Source: JACRLW01 sp046349595
GTDB lineage: Bacteria > Planctomycetota > UBA1135 > UBA2386
Length of the DNA: 64,000 bases
Assembly (NCBI GenBank): GCA_046349595.1
Contig: JAXMCA010000001.1
Coordinates: 310,001 to 374,000, forward strand
Direction: 5' to 3'
The notes below the pieces were generated by a model, which was given only the letters and a program-made list of their open reading frames with translations, had not been told where the DNA came from and did no database searches. This document shows, piece after piece, positions 1 to 9,008 of this stretch. The position numbers and the translations under genes were made by a program. Numbering within the stretch: the first letter of the stretch is position 1; every line of letters begins with the position of its first letter.

Positions 1-178
1 AGTCGGGCTGGTGATCGTCGCCAACAACGTCACGGCGTCGCGCCAGGCCAAGCTGTACCTGTGCAACGTGAAGCCCTTCATCATCAAGATCTTCGAGATC
101 ATGCGGATCTCGAAGCACCTCGCGATCTTCCAGACGGAGGACGAGGTCCTGGACGTGATCAAGGGCGCTCCGAAGTGA
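1..178 (+). CDS. STAS-domain protein, C-terminal end only (partial)
   Basis: The reading frame is open at the window edge and stops at the TGA at 176-178, leaving the last 58 residues. They read as the second half of a STAS domain of the SpoIIAA type: a hydrophobic strand (LVIVANN), the helix NVKPFIIKIFEIMRIS and a closing acidic segment (QTEDEVLDVIK). In that family the protein binds an anti-sigma factor, and Ser/Thr phosphorylation releases it. The usual phosphosite lies just before this strand, so it falls outside the window and cannot be checked. A histidine kinase gene follows 48 bases downstream on the same strand, so the two may share a transcript and a signalling pathway. The family call is good; whether it truly regulates a sigma factor is inference. 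Confidence 0.75.
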   Translation, partial: VGLVIVANNVTASRQAKLYLCNVKPFIIKIFEIMRISKHLAIFQTEDEVLDVIKGAPK

Positions 179-226
179 GCGTCGGCCGGACACCGGCCCC
201 ATTCCCGATCCGGCTCGAAGCGCGCC

Positions 227-1423
227 ATGGACAGTCTGACGCACGCGACGCGACAGGCCATCGACGACGTGCGCAACGCGTCGCCGGCCGGCGCGCTGAC
301 CGATGAGCGCTTGCACGGCGAGCTGTGTGCCGCCTTCGACGGAGTGGTCGTGCTCGATTCCGACGGAGCGGTCCTGCGCCTGAGCCCGGCGGCCGAGGAG
401 CTGCTGGAACTCCGCGCGATGGCGGTGCTCGGCAATCCACTGGCCGACGCGAGCGGAGGCGAGTTGCTCACCGCCCTGGTCGCCGAACTCGCGGCAGTGG
501 GAGCATCGCGTTCCGTCAACCGGGTCGTCGAAGTGCGCCGCACCCTCGACCGTCCGCTCTCGTTCGTGCGCGTGCGCAGCCGTCCGACCCGTGACGCCGC
601 CGGGCGTGCGGCCGGAACCTACGTCACGCTCAGGGACGTGACGGTCGAGCACAAGACCGACGAGCTCCGCAACCGCTACCTGTCGATCGTGGCGCACGAG
701 CTGCGCACGCCGCTGACCGGCATCAAGACCTTCGCGACGCTGATGGCGAAGGGCTCGCTCGGACCGCTGTCGGAGCCGCAGGCCACGGTGATGGCGTCGA
801 TCAAGGAGCAGATCCTCCGCCTCGAGCACCAGATCGACAAGCTCGTGCACCTCGGCAACCTGGACTCGCAGGAGTTCGCGCAGGACCTCGGCACCTTCGA
901 TCTCGGCGAACTCGTGCGCCAGTCGGTCCGCTCCTTCGAGCGCGCTGCGGGCGATCGCCGCATCGACCTGCGACTCGACCTCCCCGGCTCCGCGTTGTCG
1001 GTCCGCGGGGATCGCGCGCAGTTGCGCCGGGCGCTCCAGGCGCTCGTCGAGAACGCCGTCAAGTTCTCGCGCGATGGAGGTGTGGTCGACGTCGCCCTCG
1101 CCACCTTCGGAGAGCGTCAGGTCGAGGTCAGCGTGGCGGACCAGGGCGTCGGCATCGATCCGCGCTATCACGCCCGCATCTTCGAGAAGTTCTTCCAGGT
1201 CGAGGACCCGCTCACACGGCATCACGGCGGATCCGGGCTTGGATTGTTCTTCGTCAAGAGCATCGTCGAGGCGCACGGCAGTGCGGTGCGGGTCGACAGC
1301 CGTCTCGGATCGGGAGCGCGCTTCAGCTTCGTCCTGGGTCGGGTCGATGAGGGACCCGGCATGCGCGACGGCGGCGACGGCGTCACGTCACCCGCCACCG
1401 ATGAGGATGCATCCCATGGATAG
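227..1423 (+). CDS. soluble PAS-domain sensor histidine kinase
   Basis: A 398-residue protein without a membrane segment, so probably a cytoplasmic sensor. Residues about 35-145 look like a PAS domain (FDGVVVLDSDGAVLRLS). A HisKA dimerisation helix follows, with the phospho-accepting His157 in VAHELRTP. The ATPase domain has the N box ALVENAVKFS (Asn276), the G1 box ADQGVGID and the G2 box GGSGLGLFFVKS. All catalytic boxes are intact, so it should autophosphorylate. The last four codons overlap the start of a response regulator gene by 8 bases, which strongly suggests a coupled two-component pair. The ligand or signal sensed by the PAS domain cannot be read from the sequence. Confidence 0.93.
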   Translation: MDSLTHATRQAIDDVRNASPAGALTDERLHGELCAAFDGVVVLDSDGAVLRLSPAAEELLELRAMAVLGNPLADASGGELLTALVAELAAVGASRSVNRVVEVRRTLDRPLSFVRVRSRPTRDAAGRAAGTYVTLRDVTVEHKTDELRNRYLSIVAHELRTPLTGIKTFATLMAKGSLGPLSEPQATVMASIKEQILRLEHQIDKLVHLGNLDSQEFAQDLGTFDLGELVRQSVRSFERAAGDRRIDLRLDLPGSALSVRGDRAQLRRALQALVENAVKFSRDGGVVDVALATFGERQVEVSVADQGVGIDPRYHARIFEKFFQVEDPLTRHHGGSGLGLFFVKSIVEAHGSAVRVDSRLGSGARFSFVLGRVDEGPGMRDGGDGVTSPATDEDASHG

Positions 1424-1790
1424 AACGGTCCTGATCATCGAGGACGAGAAGCTGATCATCGTCTCGACGCAGATGGTGCTCGAAGCCGCCGGCTTCCGGG
1501 TCGAGTCTGCGGTCAACGGCGAGGAAGGCATCCAGAAGGCCCGCGCGGCCCGTCCCGACCTGATCCTGCTCGACATCATGATGCCGGGAATCGACGGCTG
1601 GGAGACCCTGACGCGTCTCAAGCGCGACCCGGAGACCTCCGGGATCCCGGTGATCGTGTTCACGGCACGTGAGCACGCACGCGGTCACCAGAAGTCGACG
1701 GAGATGGGTGCAGCGGACTACTTCCGCAAGCCCTTCGAGCCGGACGAGCTGATCGAACTGGTCGAGAAGCACATCGGTCAGAGCGTCTGA
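1416..1790 (+). CDS. single-domain response regulator (receiver only)
   Basis: A 124-residue CheY-like receiver with no output domain. The acidic pocket (EDE, residues 9-11), the phospho-acceptor Asp53 in LILLDIMMPG, the Thr in VIVFTAR and the conserved Lys in YFRKPF are all present. The start at 1416 was chosen because it gives a normal-length receiver and overlaps the kinase stop in ATGGATAG. A longer upstream open frame exists but only mirrors the kinase gene. It is most likely phosphorylated by the neighbouring histidine kinase and acts through protein contacts, or as a relay, rather than on DNA. It converges on a minus-strand gene only 7 bases away. Confidence 0.93.
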   Translation: MDRTVLIIEDEKLIIVSTQMVLEAAGFRVESAVNGEEGIQKARAARPDLILLDIMMPGIDGWETLTRLKRDPETSGIPVIVFTAREHARGHQKSTEMGAADYFRKPFEPDELIELVEKHIGQSV

Positions 1791-1797
1791 CCTGCAG

Positions 1798-2418
1798 TCA
1801 GCCGATCCGTCGCAGGTGTTCGGCGACCGCCGGATCGTCACCCAGTGCGGTGACGAGCGCCTCGCGCACCTCGTCCGCCTCCGCGCCGAAGCGTCGCGCG
1901 CCACGGCCGTGTGCGATCAGTTGAGGCACCTGATCGAGCGCCGCGAGAGCCGTCACCGCGATCAGTTCGCGTTCGCGGGGCGGTAGTCCTGGTCGCGACA
2001 ACACGCGACCGTACGCGGCCTCCAGCACGAAGTCGTGGAACTCGGTGTGGAAGCCCCGCAGCAGCGCGTGCACGGCGGGGGCGTTGCGGTCGTAGATCGC
2101 GTCGAACAGCGTCCGACCGGCGGCGGCCTGTTCGTCCTCGGGAAGGGCGCCGCCCGACGGCGCGGTCGCGCACGGCCAGTCCCTGCCGAGAACCTCGAAG
2201 GCGGACACGCAGCGCGGGAATCCGAAGAACAGCACGCCCTGCAACAGGGTCTCCTCGAGGTCGCCGCGCGTGGCGCCGTGTGCAGGTGCGCGCGCCGCGC
2301 GCACGGCCGCGGTGAGCAGCGCCCAGTCACCGCGCGCGATCGCCGAGGTCGCCACGGCGAGGATGCGCAGCCGCGGTGCGAGTCCGTCGCGAGACAGCAG
2401 GGCGTCGAGGTCGGTCAT
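1798..2418 (-). CDS. carboxymuconolactone decarboxylase (AhpD-like) family protein
   Basis: A 206-residue protein with two CMD-like segments: an N-terminal one containing LLQGVLFFGFPRCVSAFEVL and a C-terminal one with PPRERELIAVTALAAL. This resembles the gamma-carboxymuconolactone decarboxylase fold. The CxxC redox pair of true AhpD alkylhydroperoxidases is absent, so peroxidase activity of that type is unlikely. It is the last gene of the minus-strand gcvT-gcvH-octanoyltransferase run, and its start overlaps the upstream stop by 4 bases (2415-2418), so it is translationally coupled. A role linked to lipoyl metabolism is suggested only by position. The substrate is unknown. Confidence 0.75.
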   Translation of the reverse strand: MTDLDALLSRDGLAPRLRILAVATSAIARGDWALLTAAVRAARAPAHGATRGDLEETLLQGVLFFGFPRCVSAFEVLGRDWPCATAPSGGALPEDEQAAAGRTLFDAIYDRNAPAVHALLRGFHTEFHDFVLEAAYGRVLSRPGLPPRERELIAVTALAALDQVPQLIAHGRGARRFGAEADEVREALVTALGDDPAVAEHLRRIG

Positions 2419-3161
2419 CGGCCCAGCAGGTGCGGGAGGACCTCGTCGATCCTGGTCTGCGCGGCCGCCTCTTCGCTGGCGTCGAGCTGCGAGCGCCGCA
2501 CCTCGAGCCCGAGATCGCGAGCGATGCAGGTTGCGAGTTGCTCGCGCAGGTCGTCACGCACGCGTCCGACGTCGGTCTGGTCGGCGACGGTCGCACAGGC
2601 AACGCCTTCGGACGGCGGCGCCAGCACCAGCGATCCGTGCATCAGGAGCCGTGCCCGCGGCGTGCGCACGCGACGCATGGCCGATCCGCAGAGCTTGCGC
2701 CCGCAGGGGCCGATCAGGTCCCCGCGGCAGGGCCGCGCGAAACACCACGCGACGCGAGGGTCGCGGGGGCCCGGATGCGCCGGGCCTTCTCCCAGACGCG
2801 TCGCGTCCACGCCGCAGGTGCGCAGTGCGTGCAGGATCGCGTCGTGGACGCGTGCGTACCAGGTCTCCGAGTCGATCTGCACGTCGTCGTCGATCGCCAG
2901 GGAGTAGGTGAGCTCGTGCTCGTGCCAGATCGCGCCGCCCCCGGTCGGGCGTCGCACCATCTCGTGCGCGGTGCGCAGGACGGCGAACTGCGCGGGATCC
3001 TGGAAGCGACCGAGCGTGAGACCGGCCGGCCGCCAGCCGTAGATCCGCAGCGTCGGAACGAGGCCGTCGTGCAGCAGCGCGAGGTCGCGCGCGATCTGGA
3101 GCGCGGGGCGGTCGCCCTCGTCGACGACCAGGCGCAGCGCGGCTCCACGCCGGGCAGCCAT
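2415..3161 (-). CDS. LipM-like octanoyltransferase (lipoate-protein ligase A family)
   Basis: A 248-residue member of the BPL/LplA/LipB transferase family. It should load octanoyl or lipoyl groups onto carrier domains such as GcvH. The substrate loop RPTGGGAIWH (residues 71-80), the family lysine (Lys156 in GRKLCGSA) and the downstream MHGSL are all visible. Cys140 in WCFARP sits where LipM enzymes carry their acyl-accepting cysteine (CFxxP), which favours octanoyltransferase over ATP-dependent ligase. The gene lies 3 bases after gcvH and overlaps the next gene by 4 bases, placing the modifying enzyme beside its likely substrate. LipM versus LplA chemistry cannot be settled by sequence alone. 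Confidence 0.85.
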   Translation of the reverse strand: MAARRGAALRLVVDEGDRPALQIARDLALLHDGLVPTLRIYGWRPAGLTLGRFQDPAQFAVLRTAHEMVRRPTGGGAIWHEHELTYSLAIDDDVQIDSETWYARVHDAILHALRTCGVDATRLGEGPAHPGPRDPRVAWCFARPCRGDLIGPCGRKLCGSAMRRVRTPRARLLMHGSLVLAPPSEGVACATVADQTDVGRVRDDLREQLATCIARDLGLEVRRSQLDASEEAAAQTRIDEVLPHLLGR

Positions 3162-3164
3162 GCT

Positions 3165-3542
3165 TCAGCTCTCGGTGGCGAGGTGCTTCTCGTAGGCCGA
3201 CGCGTTCATCAGCTCGGGCGACTCGGCGGCGACGCGCACCTTGATCATCCAGCCCGCGGTCCACGGGTCGGTGCCGAGCGTGTCGAGTGAATCGGGCAAC
3301 GCCGTGTTCGCCTCGACGACCTCGCCCGTCACCGGCGAGTAGATGTCGCTCACGGCCTTCACCGATTCGACCTCACCGAAGGGCTGTCCCGCGGTGACCT
3401 TCTTGCCGGGCGACGGCAGGTCGAGGAAGACGAGATCGGAGAGGTGCGACACGGCCCAGTCGGTGATGCCGATCGTGGCGATGCCGGCCTCGATCTTGCA
3501 CCACTCGTGGGACTTCAGGTACTTGCGGTCGTTCGGGCGCAT
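3165..3542 (-). CDS. gcvH: glycine cleavage system H protein
   Basis: A 125-residue lipoyl carrier of normal family length. It begins with the typical YLKSHEW segment and carries the lipoyl-lysine motif GEVESVKAVSDIYSP, with Lys62 as the attachment residue. The late segment DPWTAGWMIKV is also characteristic. The protein shuttles the aminomethyl group between the P, T and L proteins in the cytoplasm. It lies 111 bases downstream of gcvT and directly upstream of a LipM-like transferase that could modify it. No gcvP is present in this window, so the decarboxylating subunits must be encoded elsewhere. Confidence 0.96.
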   Translation of the reverse strand: MRPNDRKYLKSHEWCKIEAGIATIGITDWAVSHLSDLVFLDLPSPGKKVTAGQPFGEVESVKAVSDIYSPVTGEVVEANTALPDSLDTLGTDPWTAGWMIKVRVAAESPELMNASAYEKHLATES

Positions 3543-3653
3543 GGGAGGGGTCTTTCGGGGACGGGGCGACCGTCGGAGTGCCTGGCACCGCGTCGGTCGT
3601 CGTGATCTCGGGGTGAAGGGGGATCGGTCGGTGTCGCGGGACGCGGGCGGCGA

Positions 3654-4757
<1,104 letters not shown>

Positions 4758-4887
4758 GGTTGCTGCGGCGCGGTCATCCTCGCGCGCGGTGGCGGTCGAC
4801 GCGAACCGGAAACCGGCAGGTGGACGGCACCGATCGGGCGCACGGCGGGGCGAGGGACCTTATCCAGAGCGGCGCGCCGCGCAAAAC

Positions 4888-4907
4888 CTGCGGGCCGGAG
4901 CCCGCAG
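4888..4907 (-). terminator. intrinsic terminator after the TPR gene
   Basis: A perfect 8-bp GC stem (CTGCGGGC/GCCCGCAG) with a 4-base loop. On the minus strand it is followed by GTTTT and then GC-rich sequence. It lies 68 bases past the stop of the minus-strand TPR gene and before gcvT, so it should end that transcript. The T run is short, as is common in high-GC genomes. Confidence 0.6.
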
Positions 4908-4913
4908 AGCGGA

Positions 4914-4973
4914 CTGGGCCTTTCTGGTCGGCGCGCAGCGGCGACGCAGCAGCCCGCATCGGCTGCGGCCCAG
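4914..4973 (-). repeat. 60-nt structured intergenic repeat, copy A
   Basis: This 60-base element begins CTGGGCC and ends GGCCCAG, giving a 7-bp closing stem. Inside are a short GTCG/CGAC hairpin and a longer hairpin, GCAGCC-CGCATC-GGCTGC. The same design recurs at 29893-29952 and 30032-30091 with an identical length and a nearly invariant core (GTCGGCGCGCAGCGGCGAC). It starts one base past the stop codon of the minus-strand TPR gene and precedes a terminator, so it is probably transcribed as a 3' UTR from the minus strand. It could be a REP-like palindrome or an RNA element; function is unknown. Confidence 0.8.
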
Positions 4974-4974
4974 C

Positions 4975-5550
4975 TCAACCGCAGAGGCGCCGCGCGAGTT
5001 CGTCGAGGTCCAGGGCGAGTAGTGCCTCGGACGGGATCGGGCCGAGTTGGCGGAAGTGACGCCGTTCGGCCTCCGAGATGCAGTCGTCGGTCCGGGTCCG
5101 CGACCGGTCGGTCGCCTGCGCCGCATCCAGCGATCTGCCGGTCGGTGCACAGGTGCCGATCCGGGGCAGCAGGTCGCCGGAGTCGGACCAGGACGCGTCC
5201 TGCGATGGATCCTCGGACTCGACGGTCGAGGCCGCGGAGCGGGCGCCGTTGCCCATCCTGATCTGGGTCTCGAACAGATCGAAGGGCTGGCGCAGGCGCG
5301 CGTAGCGGTCGGGCGAGGTCCGCTGGGCGTGGGCACATTCGCGCCTCCAGCCGGCGTAGTCGCCGAGCTTGTAGGCCACCCGACCGAGCCCGACGTAGGC
5401 CGAGAAGTCGTCGCCATCGACGCAACGCAACACGCGTTCGAAGTGCAGGCGGGCGCGCTCGAAGGCGCCGATCCGGTAGCAAGCCCAGCCCAGGGCCCGG
5501 TGCCAGGCGGCACGAGCACGGCGGAAGAGGGGCGTCGGTGTGGCTGCCAT
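4975..5550 (-). CDS. small TPR-like protein of unknown function
   Basis: A 191-residue protein whose first half resembles tetratricopeptide helices: AWHRALGWACYRIGAFERAR, then a segment with YVGLGRVAYKLGDYAG. No signal peptide or membrane segment is seen. The second half is polar and low in recognisable structure, ending in a short hydrophobic helix (ALLALDLDELARRL). It is transcribed divergently from the large PATAN-TPR-propeller gene at 5717, sharing a 166-base upstream region, so it may belong functionally to the GTPase module. This link is positional only. Its 3' end abuts a structured repeat and a terminator. Confidence 0.6.
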   Translation of the reverse strand: MAATPTPLFRRARAAWHRALGWACYRIGAFERARLHFERVLRCVDGDDFSAYVGLGRVAYKLGDYAGWRRECAHAQRTSPDRYARLRQPFDLFETQIRMGNGARSAASTVESEDPSQDASWSDSGDLLPRIGTCAPTGRSLDAAQATDRSRTRTDDCISEAERRHFRQLGPIPSEALLALDLDELARRLCG

Positions 5551-5716
5551 CGGCGGATCCGGATCCGGCGGACGCGGAGGGTAGGTGGGCCGGCCATTCC
5601 CGGCAAGTCACCGGCGCCTCAACAAAGTCGGGCCGGCAGGTCGATAGCCAAGGTGCGTCCGCGTCTGCCCGCCTCGGGAGACGGGACCTTGCCTCGCAAC
5701 ACGGACGAGCGGATCC

Positions 5717-8700
5717 ATGGCTCTGAAAGGTGATCTCGCCAGCGTCGACCTCGCTCAGGTCTTCCAGATGCTGGCGCTCAACCAGAAGGTCGGGATGCTC
5801 TGCATCTCGTCACCGAAGGGTTGGCGCGCGCTCTACTTCGAGCCCCGCGGCGTCTGCCTCTACTTCGATGAACACGTCCTGCTGGACAAGGTCGTCCTGC
5901 AGGCCACGCGCTCCGGCCATCTGATGCCGGACGCGGCCCAGGAGGCGCGTCGCCATTCGGCGACCCACCACGTCGGCCTCGCCGACGCACTCCTCGCCGG
6001 CGGCTATCTGACCGAGCCCGAGCTGTCGAGCATGCTCCGCTCGGAGATGGAAGAGGAGATCTACGACCTCTTCTTCTGGACCGAGGCGCACTTCGAGTTC
6101 TACGAGGGTGCCAGCGCGGTTGAGGGGCGCGACGGACAGGTCGACACTCGGTTCTGCTTCAGCATCGACACCGTGATCATGGAAGCCGCTCGCCGCATCG
6201 ACGAGTGGAGCTTCATCAAGGAGCGCGTCGCCGGTCCGCTCGAGATCTTCCGTCCGCGAGGCATGCCGACCAACATCCTCGACCTCGAGGATTCGGCGCT
6301 CGCGCTCTATGACCTGGTCGACGGCAAGCGCAATGTCGCGCGCCTGATCGAGGTGACCGGTCTCCCGGCGTTCCTCGTCTACAAGGGCCTCGCGGTCCTG
6401 CTCGAACAGGGGCTGATCGAGGGCGTGCCGCGCGAGGATCTGGTCGAGGTCGCGCACGAGTGTGCGGCCGAAGGGCGCCAGCAGGACGCGATCAACCTCT
6501 ACGAGAAGGCGATCTCCCTCGGCGTGGGCATCCCCGAGGCGCACCAGCACGCCGCGCGGGTCTACGAGTCGCTCGCCGAGTACGAACTCGCCGCATACCA
6601 CCTCAAGTGCGACGCCGAGTTCCATGCCGGCGCCGAGGACGTCAAGCGCGCGGTCGAGACCCTGCTGCACGTCGTTCGGCTCCTGCCGACCGACCTCGCC
6701 GCGCGGGAGCGCCTGGTCGCGCTCACCGTGGGGCGCACCGACATCGCGATCAAGGACTTCGATGCGACGCGCACCGGCAAGGAGCTTGTCGATCTCTACC
6801 TCGAGATCGGCGAGATCGAACGCGTTCGTGCGATCCTCGAGCGACTGCTGCGCGACAACCCCTTCGACGTCGAGCTCAAGAAGAGCCTCGTCAACGTCCA
6901 CACCAAGGCCGGCGACACCAAGCGCGTCATCGAGCTCTACGAGTCGATCGCCGAGGATCTGGTCCAGGACCGCAAGCCGCTCGAGGCGATCAAGTTCCTG
7001 CAGAAGATCCTGATGCTCGATCGGAGCCGCAAGGACGTCTCCGAGCGGATCCGGTCGCTGTACGTCCTCGACGAGCGTCGTCGCAGCCGTCGGCGCAGCA
7101 TCATCGCATTGTGCGTCCTGGGCATCGTCCTCGCGGCCCTGGCCGGCGGATGGTGGTTCTACGAACAGCATGCGCGCAGCGAGCTGGTCGGAGTGGAAGC
7201 ACGGGTCCAGAGCCTGCTCGAGACGAAGGACTACGACCACGCGATCGAGGAGTACCGCACCTTCGTGAAGGACAATCCCTTCACGCTGGTCGGACGCGAC
7301 GTCGAGGTGGAGATCGCGCACATCGAGAGCCTCCAGGCGAAGCACCACGAACAGCTCGAAGCCGAGAAGCGGTCGCGCCAGCTCGACAACGATCGCACGC
7401 GCCAGAACTACCGCGCGGCGTGGGAGGTGTTCCAGTCGTACGTGCGCGCGAACGAACTCGACAAGGCATTGCGTCAGGTCGAGAGCATCCGCGATCTCGT
7501 GGAGCAGGTCGGAGAGCCCGTCGATCACAAGTGGGCGAACGACGTCGGCCTCGACCGCAATCTGCGGCACCTGAAGGACTACCTCGGCAAGGCCTTCGAG
7601 CTCGATCGACGAGCATGGGAACAACTGCGCGCCGGCGAGTGGAGCGAGGCGCGCAAGTCGTGGCTCGAGCTGGTCGAGCACTTCGAGATGTCCGACGCAG
7701 CCCGCGCAGCGCGTCTGCCCGTGCAGCTCGTGACGCACCCTGCGGGTGCGCTGGTGCTGCGCGACGGTCGTCCGATCTTCCAGCGTGAGACCGGCACCAA
7801 CGAGCCGCTGCACACCCCGTGTGTCGTGCTGTGCGAACACGACAAGCCCGAGTCGCTGCAACTCCAGCTGGACGGCTACGAGGATTCGCGGCTGAAGGTC
7901 GAAGCGCGCCGTCAGGAGGTCTTCGACCTCGTGATGGTGTCGAAGCCGATCGGCTCGATGAAGTTCGAGGAACCGGCACGGGGCGAACTCTCGATCGGCA
8001 ACGGCATCTGCGCCGTCGGACTGCGCAACGGGCGCGTGGCCTTCGCCGCGCTGGGTTCCGACACCCGATTCGTGCGGCAGCTTCCGGGCCTCGACGAGCT
8101 CGAGAGCCGTGTGACGATGACCTCGTCGCTCGGCGTGTTCCTCACGCGCGAGGGCAACATCGTCGCGCAATCGCTGGCGAACGGCCGCGTGGTCTGGGCG
8201 GAGCATCCGGCTGCACGGCCGCTGTTCCCGCCGAAGGTCCAGAGCAACCGGGTCGTCTACGTCGACGAGCGCAACCGCCTCGTCACGATGGATGCGGCCG
8301 TCGGGGGCAACCCGATCTGGTCGATGCAGCTCTACGAGGCGCCGGTCGACGCGCCGACCATCGACGGGCGCTCGATCCGGATCGCCACCCGCTCGGGTGA
8401 CCTGCTCGCGATCGATCTCGCCGACGGCTCGGCTCTGGATCGCATCAAGGTCCCGATGCGCGTCGCGACCGAGATCGTGACCGTCCCCGGTGCTCTCCTC
8501 GTCGGCAGCGACGCGGGCAAGATCCTCGCCGTCGAGCCCTCGACGCACCGCACGGTGTGGGAGTACACGCCGCCGCAGAGCGGGCCGATCGAGAGCATGG
8601 TGCCGATGGGCGATCAGCTCCTCGTGCTCGGCTCCGGCGGTCGCCTGTCGTTGCTCGGGCTGCGCGACGGCGTCGCGCAGGTGAGCAAGCTCGTCGACGG

Positions 8701-8926
8701 GCAGGTCCTGTCCGGCCCGGTGGTGGGCGAGCGGATGGTGTTCGTCACCATGCGCCAGAAGATCGGTCGCGACACGACGGTCGACGTCCTGATCGCGCTC
8801 GACACCCAGAAGCTCGAGGTCCAGTGGGAGTACCGCGACGGCGGCCAGTTCTCGACCTCGGTCGCGACCTCGGGCGACGAGGTCCTCCTCGGCAACTCGC
8901 AGGGGGAGATTCTGAGATTCCGCTGA
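5717..8926 (+). CDS. PATAN/DUF4388-TPR-transmembrane-PQQ-propeller protein
   Basis: A 1069-residue modular protein. Residues 1-200 read as a DUF4388 (PATAN) domain (ALKGDLASVDLAQVFQML, then LYFEPRGVCLYF), a regulatory domain often found beside bacterial Ras-like GTPases. Residues about 244-436 form TPR-like helices. One membrane helix follows basic residues at about 461-482 (IIALCVLGIVLAALAGGWWF), predicting a cytoplasmic N-terminal half and an extracytoplasmic C-terminal half. A second helical region precedes residues about 744-1069, which resemble PQQ-type beta-propeller blades with repeated VVWAEHP-like and VWEYTPP-like strands. It begins a run of five plus-strand genes including an MglA-like GTPase and three roadblock proteins. 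I infer a membrane-spanning adaptor that links envelope state to the GTPase switch. Confidence 0.8.
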   Translation: MALKGDLASVDLAQVFQMLALNQKVGMLCISSPKGWRALYFEPRGVCLYFDEHVLLDKVVLQATRSGHLMPDAAQEARRHSATHHVGLADALLAGGYLTEPELSSMLRSEMEEEIYDLFFWTEAHFEFYEGASAVEGRDGQVDTRFCFSIDTVIMEAARRIDEWSFIKERVAGPLEIFRPRGMPTNILDLEDSALALYDLVDGKRNVARLIEVTGLPAFLVYKGLAVLLEQGLIEGVPREDLVEVAHECAAEGRQQDAINLYEKAISLGVGIPEAHQHAARVYESLAEYELAAYHLKCDAEFHAGAEDVKRAVETLLHVVRLLPTDLAARERLVALTVGRTDIAIKDFDATRTGKELVDLYLEIGEIERVRAILERLLRDNPFDVELKKSLVNVHTKAGDTKRVIELYESIAEDLVQDRKPLEAIKFLQKILMLDRSRKDVSERIRSLYVLDERRRSRRRSIIALCVLGIVLAALAGGWWFYEQHARSELVGVEARVQSLLETKDYDHAIEEYRTFVKDNPFTLVGRDVEVEIAHIESLQAKHHEQLEAEKRSRQLDNDRTRQNYRAAWEVFQSYVRANELDKALRQVESIRDLVEQVGEPVDHKWANDVGLDRNLRHLKDYLGKAFELDRRAWEQLRAGEWSEARKSWLELVEHFEMSDAARAARLPVQLVTHPAGALVLRDGRPIFQRETGTNEPLHTPCVVLCEHDKPESLQLQLDGYEDSRLKVEARRQEVFDLVMVSKPIGSMKFEEPARGELSIGNGICAVGLRNGRVAFAALGSDTRFVRQLPGLDELESRVTMTSSLGVFLTREGNIVAQSLANGRVVWAEHPAARPLFPPKVQSNRVVYVDERNRLVTMDAAVGGNPIWSMQLYEAPVDAPTIDGRSIRIATRSGDLLAIDLADGSALDRIKVPMRVATEIVTVPGALLVGSDAGKILAVEPSTHRTVWEYTPPQSGPIESMVPMGDQLLVLGSGGRLSLLGLRDGVAQVSKLVDGQVLSGPVVGERMVFVTMRQKIGRDTTVDVLIALDTQKLEVQWEYRDGGQFSTSVATSGDEVLLGNSQGEILRFR

Positions 8927-9008
8927 TCTCGGACCTCAACGCGATGGATCACGGCAGTCGATACCAGTTGCGGTCGGGACCGCGCACTCTTGCCCGTTGG
9001 GACGCAGG

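Noticed and set aside
1788..1802. Small hairpin CTGAC-CTGCA-GTCAG between the convergent response regulator and CMD genes.
   Set aside because: The stem is 5 bp and overlaps both gene ends; too weak to call a terminator.
4758..4974. Possible glycine riboswitch upstream of gcvT.
   Set aside because: The conserved glycine aptamer cores were looked for on the minus strand and not found; the region is explained by a terminator and the 60-nt repeat.
5810..8548. A 912-codon minus-strand open frame.
   Set aside because: It is the mirror of the PATAN-TPR-propeller gene and has antisense-type composition.
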